From Chinchilla lanigera (taxonomy: Eukaryota > Chordata > Mammalia > Rodentia > Chinchillidae): a stretch of 64,000 bases of DNA. This document shows, one piece after another, positions 11,405 to 23,640 of this stretch. Location: assembly GCF_000276665.1 (NCBI RefSeq), contig NW_004955460.1, forward strand, positions 5,247,049 through 5,311,048, written 5' to 3'. The position numbers were made by a program, and so were the translations under genes. Numbering within the stretch: the stretch's first letter is position 1; each line of letters opens with the position of its first letter. The notes beneath the pieces were generated by a model that was given only the letters and a program-made list of their open reading frames with translations, was not told the DNA's origin and did not search any database.

Positions 11405-11700
11405 GTGTATCTGAAAACTCTTGGTATCATATTCAACAGATCCTACTCTTTCTTTTTATGACCCAGAAATCTTGGATCAAATAGGAATACTAAAAAAAAA
11501 TTACAAATATGTTGTCCTCCAAAACATAGCAATGTAAAAAATTAAGTGTTATGAATGGAACAAAATAGTGGGCAATGAAACAAAAGACTTTTTCTTCCAA
11601 TAGACTGCTGCATGCAAAACATGTATAATAATATCAGTGTCTATAACTACATTAATTGTGAACCATTATTAAGCTACAAACTTTGATCAAGGAATGTATC
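11405..11700 (+). repeat. V-J interval block paralogous to 60.6-60.9 kb
   Basis: Collinear with about 60585-60890: tctgaaaa-ctt-gtatcat-ttcaaca-atcc, tatgaatgg/tataaatggacaa-a-tggncanta, tttttc-tctantag, and taagctacaa/taagctggcaac ctttg-a-aag. The offset near 49.2 kb agrees with that of the 13.4-14.1 kb block and supports a tandem cassette duplication. Confidence 0.6.
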
Positions 11701-12049
11701 TACGAAATTTACTCACTACTGTAAAAGATTGCAGAATAACTATCTCATACCCTAATATACACAGTAATAATTTTGTCTTCCAGTTAGTCTGGCTAAGCTA
11801 CTCACAGCTCTTACAAAGCATAGGGAAACAGAAGAAATTCCAGCAATAAAAAAGAATTCATGGATGAGTGTTTCTAAAGCAACATTTGAAGAACAACATG
11901 AAGGAAATAAATTGCTCTCCCAGGGAGGGTCATATTTCATTAGTAAAACATGGATGGTTCTGTGAGATCTTCAGTTTCTGTGAGATCTTCAGTATCTTAT
12001 TGTTGCTTTACACCAGAGACATGATAAATTGGCACAATAACAGACATCA

Positions 12050-13195
12050 CTGTCAAGATTCTTATTGTTTGGATCTGAAACATCTCCTCAGAGTCTCATG
12101 TCTTTGGAAGGTGGTTGGATCACAGGGACACCGTGTTCATCAGTGGATTCATCCACAAGTGAGTTCAGTGACTGAGTGTGCTGTTGGGAGTTGGGTGTTT
12201 GTTGGAAGAGGTGGGTCCAGGGGCATGACCTAGAAGAGTACATCTTCTTCCCTGTATCCTCTCTTCTTTCTGCTTCCTGGTAGCCGTGCTGTGAGCAGCT
12301 TTCTCCTATCAGACCCTTCTACAATGCTCCTTCTGCCTTGGATTTATCTGACCACAGAAGGACACAAACCAAAATAAACCTCTCCTCCTTTAAATTGTGG
12401 ATTTTGAGTATTATGTCCTACTGGCAAGAAAGATACTAAGACATTGGTTTTGTTTTTACAGGCAGAATTCAAGAGTTGTGGAGCTAGGAAAGCTTCCACT
12501 TAGATTTCATAAGAAATACTGGAAAGTCAGAAAATATTCCCCCTCAGCAGCAATATGTGAAGCTGTGAGAATGAAGCCAAAGGTATAGTGGGGACCTCAG
12601 GAAGCTGAAGACAGGAATATGGAACATGTGCTAATAAAAGCCATAGGCAGTGAGCAAAGCCACCCTGAAAGAAGTCATGAGGCCTGAAGCAGTAACGCCA
12701 CAAGGATAGGACTGTCCAAGTCTTTTGGAGCTCACATTTTGTTCCAGGTGCTGTACACAAAGATATAGGATTTAATTTTTGCCTTGCTGAGATTTCTGAT
12801 TTGTTTTGGTCCCACCAGTTTCTATCCTCCTATTTTTTTTTTCTCTTGGAACGGGAATGCTTACCCTACCCCATTGTATGTCAACAGCATTTAACTTTCC
12901 TTTTGGTTTTTAAAAGGGCTCACAGCTCAGAGTTTGCCTTGAGTCTCAAAGGAGACTTGGATCATGGATTTTTCAGCAATGCTAAAACTATTAAAAGAGT
13001 TCAGAGATGGGCGAAATGTATTTTGCATAGTGAGATGCACACGAATCTTTGGGGACCAGGGGCAAAATGTTATGTTTTAGATCTGAAATATTCCTGTACA
13101 GTTTCATGTGCTTGAAAGTAATTTGGATCAGAGCCAACTGTACTGATCACTGGATTCATCCACTGGTGAGCTCAGCAGTTGAAAGAACAGCATTT
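12050..13195 (+). mobile_element. ERVL-MaLR provirus remnant (LTR-internal-LTR)
   Basis: A 5' LTR (about 12050-12440) has ctgaaacatctcctcagagt, ggatcacagggacaccgtgt, a polyadenylation region caaaataaacctctcctcct and tattatgtcc. Non-coding internal sequence then includes gtctcaaaggagacttggat and cagcaatgctaaaactatta. The start of a 3' LTR (about 13066-13195) repeats ctgaaat...catg-cttg-aag...ggatca, cactggattcatccactggt. The internal part matches the antisense MaLR at 61.3-62.1 kb. No intact viral gene. Confidence 0.7.
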
Positions 13196-13310
13196 GTTTT
13201 TTTTTGTTTTGTTTTGTTTTTTTGGTTTTTCTCCGGTACCGGGAACCAAACCCACAACCTTGCGCTTGCCAGGCAGGCGCTTTTGCCGCTGAGCTAAATC
13301 CCCAGCCCCT
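13196..13310 (-). mobile_element. ID-type SINE, minus strand, young
   Basis: T-rich tail, ccggtaccgggaaccaaacc and gctgagctaaatccccagcc. The target-site duplication aagaacagcatttg is perfect (13183-13196 and 13311-13324). It inserted in the 3' LTR of the MaLR element, so it is younger. Confidence 0.95.
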
Positions 13311-13409
13311 AAGAACAGCATTTGGAACCTTGTGAACTTGAACTCAAATCCTAGATCAATTAGAATTATCTAACTCTCAATTTCCCACGAGTATTAATTG
13401 GTATAATGA

Positions 13410-14120
13410 TTAATAGCAGAATTTGAAAGAAATAAGTATATAATTTATGGTAGGCCTCATAATTATAATTTTTTTTTCTCCTTCATAGCCAGACAGCCTT
13501 GGGCTAGTGCTTGTTATTCTGAAGCAGGCAGAAAGGAAGTGGAAAGGAGATTTAAGAGCTAAGTGTAGCATGTCAGTTCCCCAAACTATATTCTTCCACA
13601 CAGCAATATCCTTCCTGCATCTCTATTCAGAAAAGACAAACATTTCTTGTTTGTAAAAAGAGGGGCTGCACCAGGTATGTTTGTCTGTAGGTGTGGTATA
13701 AGTAGAGTAGCAGCTGTAACACATTTAACCTTCAGACCAAAAGATCATCAAAGACAGAAGGATGACAGATGGTAAAGGAACTAACGACCTGTCTTAGAAT
13801 GAACTCAACTGGCTTCTTCTAAACACTGCCCTTCAGTTTTCACAAACAAAAAGATTCATTACTTTCCAAAAAGCTATTGTACTATGAAGAAACATATTTT
13901 ATACTATTTATGTGATGACCTGTGTTGTCAAAATTATGCAGGACCATGAACATAAATGGCTCATAGAAGAATTGTTTATCTTTTGCACATGTCATCTAAT
14001 GTATTTATTGTGGTTGAGGGAATTGTCTGCTCATGTTTCTTATTGGAAGGAGCTCCCAGTTAGATTTGATTTCATTAAAAACCATCAATATTACAAAAAA
14101 TGTCTACACTACTATTTTGA
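13410..14120 (+). repeat. V-J interval block paralogous to 62.8-63.75 kb
   Basis: Collinear with about 62760-63770: gaaaggaagt-gaaa-gagattt-agag, ttcttccacaca, acaaacat-ttt-t, catgtcat-taatgtatttattg-ggtt, and cattaaaaaccatcaatatt/cattaaaaaccatcaacatt. The right copy contains two extra SINEs (ID 63310, B1 63529) with clean target duplications, so the left copy shows the empty sites. Good evidence that a second V-J-C cassette continues past the right edge. Confidence 0.8.
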
Positions 14121-14564
14121 TTCAAGATGGCAAATAAACCTTGAAATGAAAACTGACATACAAATTTGCACCTTTTTATGGTCTAATAAATTCATTTGAA
14201 AATGGTCAACTCTGAAAGTTTTCATTGTCAAGCTTGGAACAGTGATACAAAATATTACTCAATGAAATTCAAACTTGTTCTTCAGATGATTTCTATAGAT
14301 ATATTTATTAAATCCTCATCCTATTTAAAGTTGTGTTTAAATTGTCCCTAGTGGCCATCTCAGGTTCTAGTGAGTGGAGTGTGTTATTATGTGTTGTATA
14401 AACAAGACTGAGAACTGAAATCATTGACTTGTATACACATCTAAGACGTTTCCATTTCTTCTTACAAAGTAAGGCTTTAGAGCAGAAATTATGCATCTGG
14501 GATAGAGAAAATAACACATTTTTAACACTTACCTTATTACAGTCTCTTTTCTCAACACGTGGTT

Positions 14565-14700
14565 TCATCTGAACCTTACAGAGTCCTAAGAAATGGGTCT
14601 CATTCACTCCATCTCATGGATTAGGAAGCTGAAGTTATGAGAAGTGTGAGCACCCAAGGTCACCGCACCAGGAAATATTGCCATCTGAACTTGATCTTTC
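14565..14700 (+). mobile_element. MIR SINE remnant
   Basis: gaaccttacagagtcctaag, catctcatggattaggaagc, tgaagttatgagaagtgtga and ccaaggtcaccgcaccagga match the MIR order (fraction of tissue-wide ancient SINE core to accession-like tail). Confidence 0.6.
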
Positions 14701-17043
14701 TGATTTAAAAGAATCTTTTCCCTACTCAACCTTCTAAGATGGTAACTTAAATTCTTTCATAAGAATCTTCTTTAAATTCAAATAAACCAGTTATTGTTCA
14801 TTGTGGCAGCCACTCTGCAGTCTCCATCATTACAGCAGCAAACATAGGTCTTTGTTGCCTATTGTGACAATCATCTCCTTCACAGGTCTGTGTCACCAGA
14901 AGTGTTCTACTGAGTAGCCTCTCCCTTCTTTCCAATCCTGTTTTTAATGTTCTTAAAGCACAGAGCTGATCATGGATCTTTCTTCCTTAAAGCTCCCCCC
15001 AAGTGCTCTTTACTGATAGTTTTTATTTATTTACAAATATATATCTACTTGAAAGGAAAATTTTTTCACACTCTTACTTTGTCAAACTCAATGTACTTAA
15101 TGAAACTTCCTCTATCCCTTTCCCAACCTGTGTTTCTCTCTTCCATTCTCTTGGACACAAAGAGCTTGGCAATTGCACATTCGTTTTCATCACTTTAGAA
15201 ACTACCTTACAAGGCATGAGTTAGATATCTTATCAGAGGTAATGTTTACTTACTGCAAGTTTTAAAAGAATCTATCATTTCTTTGCAGTTAAAAATGTTT
15301 GATCATCATATTTTAAATATTTACATATATTCAGTCTTTTTCTTTAATTTTTTTTCATTTTATCATTCCATTATTTTTATGCCATTGGCATATTATATCA
15401 GTAGCTTTGTAGTAAGCACAAGATCTACTATGACACATGTCCATTCACTGCTGTTTTTTTAACAGTTCTTTTCATATTATGGCATGTTCTTGAATCTATA
15501 TATAATTTCAGATCAACTTTTTTTACTTTAAAAAATAAAAGAAGAAAAACACATTGACAAACAGACAACAATTTACAAAATAGCAGAAGAATATAAACAG
15601 TACAGAGTTACAAACAAAGTGGTAGGAAATTAACAATGCTTGTTGTATTATGTATTGATATCTTCAAAGTGGTTTCTCAGGAAAACAGAGACATGCACTA
15701 CTGATCAGTCGAGTAATCATTAACTGTTTCCTTCAGTAAAGCAATAGAAGACAGTATTTCAACTATGTTAGCTGTCCTGTATATACATACTTACATAATT
15801 TCTCCTTCTTTCCCTTCTCTTTTCCCACACCCCAATTGCCCCTCACTTTTGAGCATTTTTCTTTCATTTCACAATGTCTTTCATAGCTCCTAGTTTTTAT
15901 TCACTCTTTCAGGTCTTAACTAGTGAGACAATACGGTGCTGACACATGCCGGCCTGATTTATTTCACTTATGAGTATGGTCTCTAGTTGTGACCATTTAC
16001 CTATAAAAGCCTCGAGTTTATCTTTCTTTATAGCTGAGTAATAGTCTATCATATAAAAGTATCACAATATTTATCCAATCCTCAGGGGATGGACATTTGG
16101 ATTGCTTCCACAGTTTAGCTACTACAAATGGCACTGCTATGAACATAGATGCACATATATCACTGCGATATGATGTTTTTAGATCTTCTGGGAAAATACC
16201 CAGAAAGGGAATAGCTGAGTTGAATGGGATCCCTAGGCCTAGTTTGCTGAAGAAACTCCATACTGATTTCCACAGTGGTTTCACCAGTCTGCATTCCCAC
16301 CAGTAGTGGAGAAGAGTTCCTGTTTCTCCACAGCCTCACCAGCATTTGTTATTGGTTGATTTCTTAATGCTAGCCATTCTTACTGGTGTGAGATGGAATC
16401 TCAATGTTGTTTTAATTTGCATTTCTCGAATGACTAATGATGTTGAACATTTTCTCATGTATTTATTTGCCATTTGTATTACTTTATCCGAGAAGTGTGT
16501 ATTCATCTCAGCTGCCCATTCTTGGATTGGGTCTTTGAATTTGGGGGAGCTACTATTTTTTAATTCTTTATATGTTCTAGATAGAAGTCCTTTGTCTGAG
16601 GGACAGTCAGCTAAGATTTTTTCCCAGTTTGTGGATTTTCTTTTGACTCTGCTGGTGATTTCTTTAGATGTGCAGAAACTTTTCAGTAGGATGATATCTC
16701 AGCTGTTGATTCTTTGAAGTATTTCATGTGCAGTTTGTTTTTTGTTCATGAACTCTGCCTACCCCTATGTCTTCAAGGTTCTTACCTACTTTCTCTTCCA
16801 ATAGATTTAGTATTTCTGTTTTAAAATTGAGATCTGTGATCCATTTTGACTTGAGCTTGGTGCATGGTGATAGACTTGGGTCTATTTTCAGTCTTTGGCA
16901 GGTGGCAAGTCAATTTTTTAGGCACCATTTATTAAAGAAACTATCGTTCTTCCAGTGAGTTTGTTTGGCCCATTTATCAAAGATTACGTGGTTGAGTGTA
17001 TTTGTGGTTGTGGCTGTTTCTTCCAGTCTGTTCCATTGATCCT

Positions 17044-18760
17044 CAGGTCTGTGATGAGTTGCAACATTCTATTTGCTAGTATTTTATTGAGTATCTTTGC
17101 ATCTATGTTCATTAGGGAGGTTGGTCTGTAGTTCTCTTTCTTGGTTGGGTCTTTCTCTGGTTTTTGTATCAGTATAATACTTGCCTCCAGAAATGAGTTA
17201 GGGAGAATTGCTTCCTTTTCAATTTCATTGAGGAGTTTGAGGAGTGTTGTTATTAAATCTTCTCTGAATTTCTTGTAAAATTCTGCTGTGAATCCATCCT
17301 GGGCTTTTCTTTGTTTGTAGGATTTTAATCACATTTTCAATCTCATTAATTGATATTGGATTGTTTAGGGTTTTTATATCTTCTTGACTCAGCCTTGGTA
17401 ATTTGTACATATCTTGAATCCGTCCATTTCTTCTGAGTTTTCTATCTTATAGAAGTAAAGATTTTCAAAGTAGGTATTAATGATCTTCTGAATTTCTGTA
17501 GAATCTGAAGTAATTTCATCCTTTTCATTCCTTATTGCATGAATTTGAGTTCTTTTCTTTCTTTTTTTGAGAAGGTTGGCTAGGGGTATATCAATTTTAT
17601 TTATTCTTTCAAAGAACCAACTTTTTGATTCACTTATTTTTTGTAGGGTTTTCTTCATCTCAATTGCGTTAATTTCTGCCCTGAACTTTATAATCTCCTC
17701 CCTTCTGTGGGCTTTGGGCTTGACTTGTTCTTCTTTTTCTATAAGTTTCAGGTGCAGCATTAGGCTATTTATTTGTTCTCTTTCTGTTTTCCTCATGGGT
17801 GAGTTCACCACTATAAGTTTCCCTCTGAGGACTGCTTTCATCGCATCCCACAGATTCCGGTAAGTTGTATTTACATTTTCATTTGTTTGTAGGTAGTTTT
17901 TAATTTCTTTTAAAATTTCTTCTGTGACCCATTGGTTGTTCAGGTGTTTTTTGTTTAATTTCCAAGGTTTGTTGTGTTTTTGGAGTTCCTTTTGTCATTA
18001 ATTTCCAATTTCATTGCACTGTGTTCAGATAATAATGCATGAGATAATTTCAGTTCTTTTGCATCTGGGTGGGTATGCTCTATGGGCAGGAATGTGATCT
18101 ATTCTAGAGAAAGTCTCATGTGCAGTTGAGAAAAATGTGTATTCTGATGTTGTGGGATGGAACACTCTGTATACATCTACTAAGTCCATTTGTTTGCAGC
18201 TTTGGTTCAGATCTGTTATTTCTTTGCTGATTTTTTGTCCAGTTGACCTATCTCTTTGTGTCAAGGGGATGCTGAAGTCCCCTATTACAATAGTGTTATT
18301 AATTATATGGGTTTTCATATCTGTTAATATTTGTCTTATACAGTTTGGTGCTCTGATATTTGGTGCATACATGTTTATGATTGTTATCTCACCCTCTTGT
18401 AGTTTTCCCTTAACAAGTATATAATGACCTTCTTTATCTCTTTTGATTGTTGTTGGTTTGAAATTTACATTGTCTAAAACGTAATAGCTATACCTGCCTT
18501 TTTCTGGGTTCCTGTTGCATGGAGGATTGTTTTCCATCCTTTGACTTTCAGTCAATGTATTTTCTTTTGAGTAAAATGTGTTTCCTGTATACAGCATATC
18601 ATTGGATTTTGTTTCTTAATCCACTCTACCAGTCTATTTCTTTTTTTTGTTTGTTTGTTTGTTTTTGTTTTGGGTACCAGGAATTCAGTCTGTTTCTTTT
18701 GGTGAATTGAGGCCATTTTGTATTTATGGTTATAACTGATATGTCATGACTTATCATTGT
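17044..18760 (-). pseudogene. L1 ORF2 N-terminal remnant (endonuclease and start of RT)
   Basis: Apurinic-endonuclease-like domain of the L1 replicase. Minus-strand peptides include INMYAPN, VIGDFSIPL (family norm GDFN) and SRIDHI, in the order expected for L1 EN. They are followed by KKSPGW and the RT-side sequence [16 protein letters not shown] in broken frames. Several frameshifts are present and the catalytic YADD region is deleted at about 17043. In this family the protein nicks target DNA and copies L1 RNA; this copy cannot. Confidence 0.85.
18655..18690 (-). mobile_element. Truncated ID-type SINE inside L1
   Basis: gtttgtttgtttttgttttg plus gggtaccaggaatt is the 3' end of the local ID SINE. 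It is flanked by near-identical agtct-tttctttt copies (about 18631 and 18688), an apparent target duplication. It interrupts the start of L1 ORF2. Confidence 0.7.
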
Positions 18761-18799
18761 CGTGTTATTTACTTGTGTTGGTTTCCTGCTTTTTTCTAC

Positions 18800-19784
18800 C
18801 TGTTTAATTGCTTCTGCTTCTTGATGGTTCCTTTCTACTGATGTTCTTGAAATTGTGGTCATATTTTTGTCTGTCTAGAATATCTTTTAGTGCTCTTTGC
18901 AACAACGGTTTGGCACTCATGAAGTTCTTCAATTGTTCATTGTTATGGAAACATTTTATGTCTTCATTTAATTTGAGGGATAGCTTGGCAGGGTACATCT
19001 GTCTTGGTTGGAAGCTGTTTTGTCTCAGAACCTGTAATACTTCACTCCTAGCTCTTCTCTATTGGATGGTCTGTTTTGAGAAGTATGCTGTGATTCTCAT
19101 GGTCTTTCCTTTATAGGTAATCTGTTTCTCTTCTCTAGCAGCTTTTAATATTCTGTTCTTTTGCTGGAAGTCTGGGAACTTGACTATTATATGTCTGGAG
19201 GTAGTTTTATTTTGGTTGTGGTTAGTTGGAGTTCTGTATGCCTTACTTCCCTGTATATCAGGTTCTGTTTCCATGCTTGGGAAATTTTCTGCTATTATTT
19301 CTGCAAATATCCTTCTTATATCATTTGTGTTGCCTCCTGCTGTTTCATTCACTCTTATTACTCCTATATTATTCCTCTTTGCCTCATCTTGCAGCTGTTG
19401 AATTGCTTTTTCCTGGTTCCTTGTTGATTTTAAGAGATCCTTTCTTTCACAAACACTAGCTGCCATGCTGTCCTCAAAATCTGAAATTCTATCTTCGGCT
19501 TCATCCAAGCAGTTTTGGCAGCTTTCAGTGGAAGCTTTGATTTCCTGGATGTCTCTTTGAATCTGGTTCATATGTTCTAATTCATTTCTATATTTTTCAT
19601 TTAATGTTTCTGACCATTGTCTATGTTTTTCTGTTTTTTTTAATGTTTCTTCTTTAGGTGTGCTGAGCAGTTCTTTCATTATTATTGTCATTTCATTTTT
19701 TGCCTGAGAGATTATTTCTGATCTCATCTCTTCTCTGGCCTTAGGGAGTTGTTTCTTTACTTCCATTGCAATCATTTCAGCCAT
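18800..19784 (-). pseudogene. L1 ORF1 remnant (RNA-binding chaperone)
   Basis: Minus-strand frame open for 241 codons (19784-19059), then continued out of frame to about 18800. The N-terminal half is a charged coiled coil (LNEKYRNELEHMNQI, AEDRISDFED). The central RRM-like region shows NNIGVIRV, FPSMETEPDIQGSKAYRTP and HIIVKFPDFQQKNRILKAAR. The C-terminal part has SLKLNEDIKCF in another frame. ORF1p coats L1 RNA; this copy has at least one frameshift near 19060. Confidence 0.9.
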
Positions 19785-20084
19785 TTCAGGTGTGTGTTTA
19801 CCAAGTTCTCTTATTTCGATGTCTCCTGGACTTGTTCTGAGTGGGGTGGAGTTCTGAGATTGTGTTTTCAGATCAGCTTATTTAGCCTACTTCTAAGCTC
19901 AGGCCCCAAAATAACTAGGTAAATAAAAAAATAAAATGTAGTAATTCCTATTGAAATTACAATAAATTTACATATGGATTTATAGAGTACTGGCATTTTT
20001 ATAATAGGTATTTCTTCATAAGTTTATTCATGTTCCATTGGAAACCATTAGTAAAACTTCATTTTATGCTCTTAATTTACATTT

Positions 20085-20235
20085 TTCTTTTCTTTTTGAG
20101 ACAGGGTCTTGTTATGCAGTTCAGGCTGGACTTGAGCTCACTTTGCAGTACAGGCTGGTCTCAAACTTGCAACAATCCTCCTACCTCAGCCTCCAGAGTG
20201 CTGGGATTATAGGCATGTGCCATCACGCCTGGCCT
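20085..20235 (-). mobile_element. B1 SINE, minus strand
   Basis: gagacagggtcttgttatgc, a tandem caggctgg module pair, then cctcagcctccagagtgctg and ggattataggcatgtgccat: a B1/7SL-derived element in reverse. Confidence 0.9.
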
Positions 20236-22875
20236 ATATTTTCTTATAATTTAATAAGAGATTATATAGTTCTTTAGTCATTCCTTTATATTTTATTACT
20301 TAATTCCTCATAGCTCTGGAAATACAGATGATTCTTAAGGCTTTTGATTATTTTCCTCTTAGTCTTGGAATAAGAAAAACTATGGACCAAAGGTACTGAT
20401 TTGGCATCAGTCATTAGTACCAAACAAACAAAGGGGAAGTGACACTTCTGGTAATACAACTTATCTTGTTTAAGAAAATATTTCCAATAAATAAGTAATA
20501 ACATTTAGATATTGACAAGCCTTTTTCAAACATAGTTTTCATCCCATTTTCTTGTCCTCTCCAATTGGGCTGGTAGCAGTGAGTTATTCTGAATAAACTC
20601 TTGTTCACCACTACTCCATTTCTCCAAACACAAGGGCAGAGACTATGTCTGTTTTAAGAACTTTGACCAGGATAGTGTGGGTTTGGAGTGATCCTCAGGG
20701 CCACTGGGGCAGTTGTGCACCTCATATGTGCACATGTGAGGATATGGATGATTCTGGCAATTTTCGTCTTCTTCACTGAGATATGAGACATAAGATCACA
20801 GAACTGCTTCCAAGAGGTGTTTTCTTTCAACATATTATAAGCCTAGAACTTTTTCCACATCCTATTTCAAATAAGGAATCTGCAATTTCATAGGAGACAG
20901 AATTCTAAATTTTACTCTGGTATACTAAATGAAAAATTCAACTTATTTTAGCATTTGGCATTGTTCCAATAGTGAATCTTTATGCTATGTGGTAAATGTG
21001 GCTTTATTGAAAAAGGAGACCTTTGTTGACATTTCTCAACTGTGTGGGCACAATTTCATTTTCAGTTACTAAAGAGCTTCCTCTTTTCAGAAATGTATTC
21101 CTGAATTAATAACAGAGGCGTCCTGGTGTTTGTGAGAACATACACCCCTTTCCTTTGATGGGATCTCTGAGCAGTTTCAACCCAGTGGAACACCTGGAAA
21201 TATAAAACAAAACAAACAAAATAAAAGACTTCTCAGAATATTTTTGCTGGTAACTAAGACAAGCAGTTGGTTGACCAAATGCTCTAGGTCTCTCCCTCTC
21301 CTGGAATTACTCTTTCCTTTTTATTTGACCTTTTCCAATGGTCATTGCCTCCATGGAAATGGAAGTTTAAGAAGTCAGTATATGAGAAAACTTAAAAACT
21401 CCTAGAAGGTATAAAACCTATTTTCAAGGATGTCCAGAGGAACCCAGAAGGTTGACAGTAGGAGAGATTTATAAAGACATTCTGGACAGTGTATTAGCAC
21501 AGGTTGGACCAAGATATTTGCAGGAGGGATTAAGTTCACAGCAACTCCCCTTGGTAAGTAACTTTTTGCTATTTTTACCCAATAGTGAAAAACTAACATG
21601 TTTTGGAGAAAAAAATATTTACCATAAAACTTATATTAGTCTGACAAGTTCTGGGTTTCAGAACATGAACTGATTAAGACATCACTGAGTATAAACATTC
21701 TAAAACAATTCAGAAGTCTACTATCAAGAGAAATTTTATTCAAAAGAGGAATTGCTTTATAATCAATCCAGATTTCTATCCTTACATCCATAGGATGGCA
21801 AAGTTACCTGTAAATAATATTGACTATATGCCTATCATATGTTATAATGCATGTTTATTATTATTGGTTGTTTTTAAAATTTAAGAAATATTAAGTAACT
21901 AAAATTACACTTTAGGTCAAGAATTGACTTTATATATGAAAAAAACATTTAAGGGAAGAGACATAGAAGCTTCTTGCAACTCCTGAGAAAAGACAAAACC
22001 AGATTTCCCAATGTATGTGATGTAAGAGCGCAGATAGAACCCTGCTGACCAGGCAGAGTAGGCTCTGTCCTTTGTTTCCTAACTACACTGCAATCTATTT
22101 AATTTTGCTTGAGCTTTGTCTTTGTTTAATGTTGGCAGAACCAACTGCTCTTTTTATGTAAATGTTGAAAAGTGCAAAAGGTAATTTTTGAGGGATTTTT
22201 AAAAGACAGTATATAAAAAAAGGGCAGAACATTAAAGTTTTGGTACTGGAACAACACTCAGTTACAGGCAGTTTTCTTTCAATTCAGCATGGCAATGTGG
22301 CCAGGGGAAGCAGGAATGCAAGTGCTGGAGGTTGCAGGGAAGATGCTGGCAAAGAGCTATGGAAATGACTCCTGGTTTGGACCCTAGTTACAGTGGAATC
22401 TCGACAGAGCAGGGAATGTGGTCCAGGTGCCTCAGGGCAGGTCTGCCCCCCACTCAACATGAGAGAGATCATCAAGGAGTTTAGAGCTACTGTGGATGCC
22501 TTGGGATGGAAGAATTATACTTGTTACTTCTTTCTTGAAAATTTTTAAAATCTTTGGTTTCCATATTTTTACTTTATTCTAAAAATCATCAGTGAGAAAA
22601 AAAGAAAAGATCTGCTAAACTTGACATTTGGTCACAGAATTAACGGTTCACTTTTGGCTCCAGGATGCATAATATCTAATGACAAAGCACTTCATTGTGT
22701 GATCCTATTCAAGAATTTAAAAGGTGCATTTTTTTCTTTTTAAAATTCAGTTCAGCAATTTATTTTTCTTTGCATGGACAAGGGAGATCATCTTACAAGG
22801 ATTATTCTAGCCCATTGGATCCACTGAAGTAGAAGCTTTGAAGTATTTTTATAAAGTTCATAAAGCATTGAAAAA
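20236..22875. other. V-J interval, no gene recognised
   Basis: AT-rich. A noticeably GC-richer island at about 22280-22460 (ggccaggggaagcaggaatg, cctcagggcaggtctgcccc) stands out from its surroundings. It could be a piece of processed transcript or LTR, but I could not identify it. Confidence 0.4.
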
Positions 22876-22995
22876 TTGAATTATCTATCTATGTATCTAT
22901 CTATGTATCTATGTATCTATCTATGTATCTATGTATCTATCTATGTATCTATGTATCTATGTATCTATCTATCTATCTATTATCTATCTATCTCA
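22876..22995. repeat. Tetranucleotide microsatellite (ATCT/ATGT)n
   Basis: About 120 bp of tatc repeats, mixing atctatct and atctatgt units in a higher-order 8- and 12-mer pattern. Likely length-polymorphic. Confidence 0.97.
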
Positions 22996-23499
22996 CTTTC
23001 CCTAGTGGTTGAGATCGTATGAAGAAATTAACTTTTAAATTGAAAAACACTTTCTGGTCTCCTTTTTACAAATGTACTCACTGTCAGATGTAGCCATTAT
23101 ATTAAACAAGGACACTGATAAGTTCTCTGGGAAATTCATAGGGAAGGATATGATTTTGATTCTGAAGTATGACTTCCGGGACTATCGCTTTCTATGTAGC
23201 CATCCATCAGCAAGTAAATTCTGATTCAACAATTATTACTGTATTGAAATCATTAAAATTCTTGCTGATTTTAGACATTGTAAACTACATAAAGGTAAGC
23301 AAAAATTATCGATATAACTATTATTTTCTTATATATCTATTCAGTAATTGTATCTATGTACATTTTATTTTTGTTTTACTAAATTAGGGATATAATAGAC
23401 AATAATGGATATGCCTTTCTTTTTCTTACTTTACACTACTTCATGAACATTGTTCACAAATGTTCGTATATTATCCACTAACTGAGCAAGTCTTGAAAC

Positions 23500-23640
23500 T
23501 TCTCATCTTTAGCTGATTGTACATTGAAGATAATGAGGTACATCTCAAATGAATTTGTAAGGATTAATTGAAATTAAATACGTAGTTACCTATCCCAATA
23601 GCTGGCAGTTGGTAGGTGATTCATTATTAATTCCTTCTCC
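23500..23640 (+). mobile_element. MIR SINE remnant
   Basis: gataatgaggtacatctc, then tgtaaggattaattgaaatt, ccaatagctggcagttggta and ggtgattcattatt match the MIR 3' half. Confidence 0.55.

Larger units (their letters stand above)
15505..19905 (-). mobile_element. LINE-1, antisense, internally deleted
   Basis: About 4.4 kb of L1 on the minus strand. From its 5' end: a short 5' UTR (about 19790-19905), ORF1 (19784 down to about 18800), ORF2 start (about 18750), endonuclease, and the beginning of the reverse transcriptase. A jump at about 17043 removes the RT catalytic core and most of the middle of ORF2. The ORF2 C-terminal region follows, then a 3' UTR (15505-15900) with a G-rich tract on the minus strand. 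Frameshifts and a SINE insertion at 18.66 kb also break it. Not capable of movement. It sits in the V-J interval opposite to the V, J and C genes. Confidence 0.9.

Noticed and set aside
18137..18424. Plus-strand open frames over 15.5-19.9 kb
   Set aside because: Shadows of the antisense L1.
22876..22995. Regular spaced repeats as a CRISPR-like array
   Set aside because: It is a tetranucleotide microsatellite in a mammalian genome.
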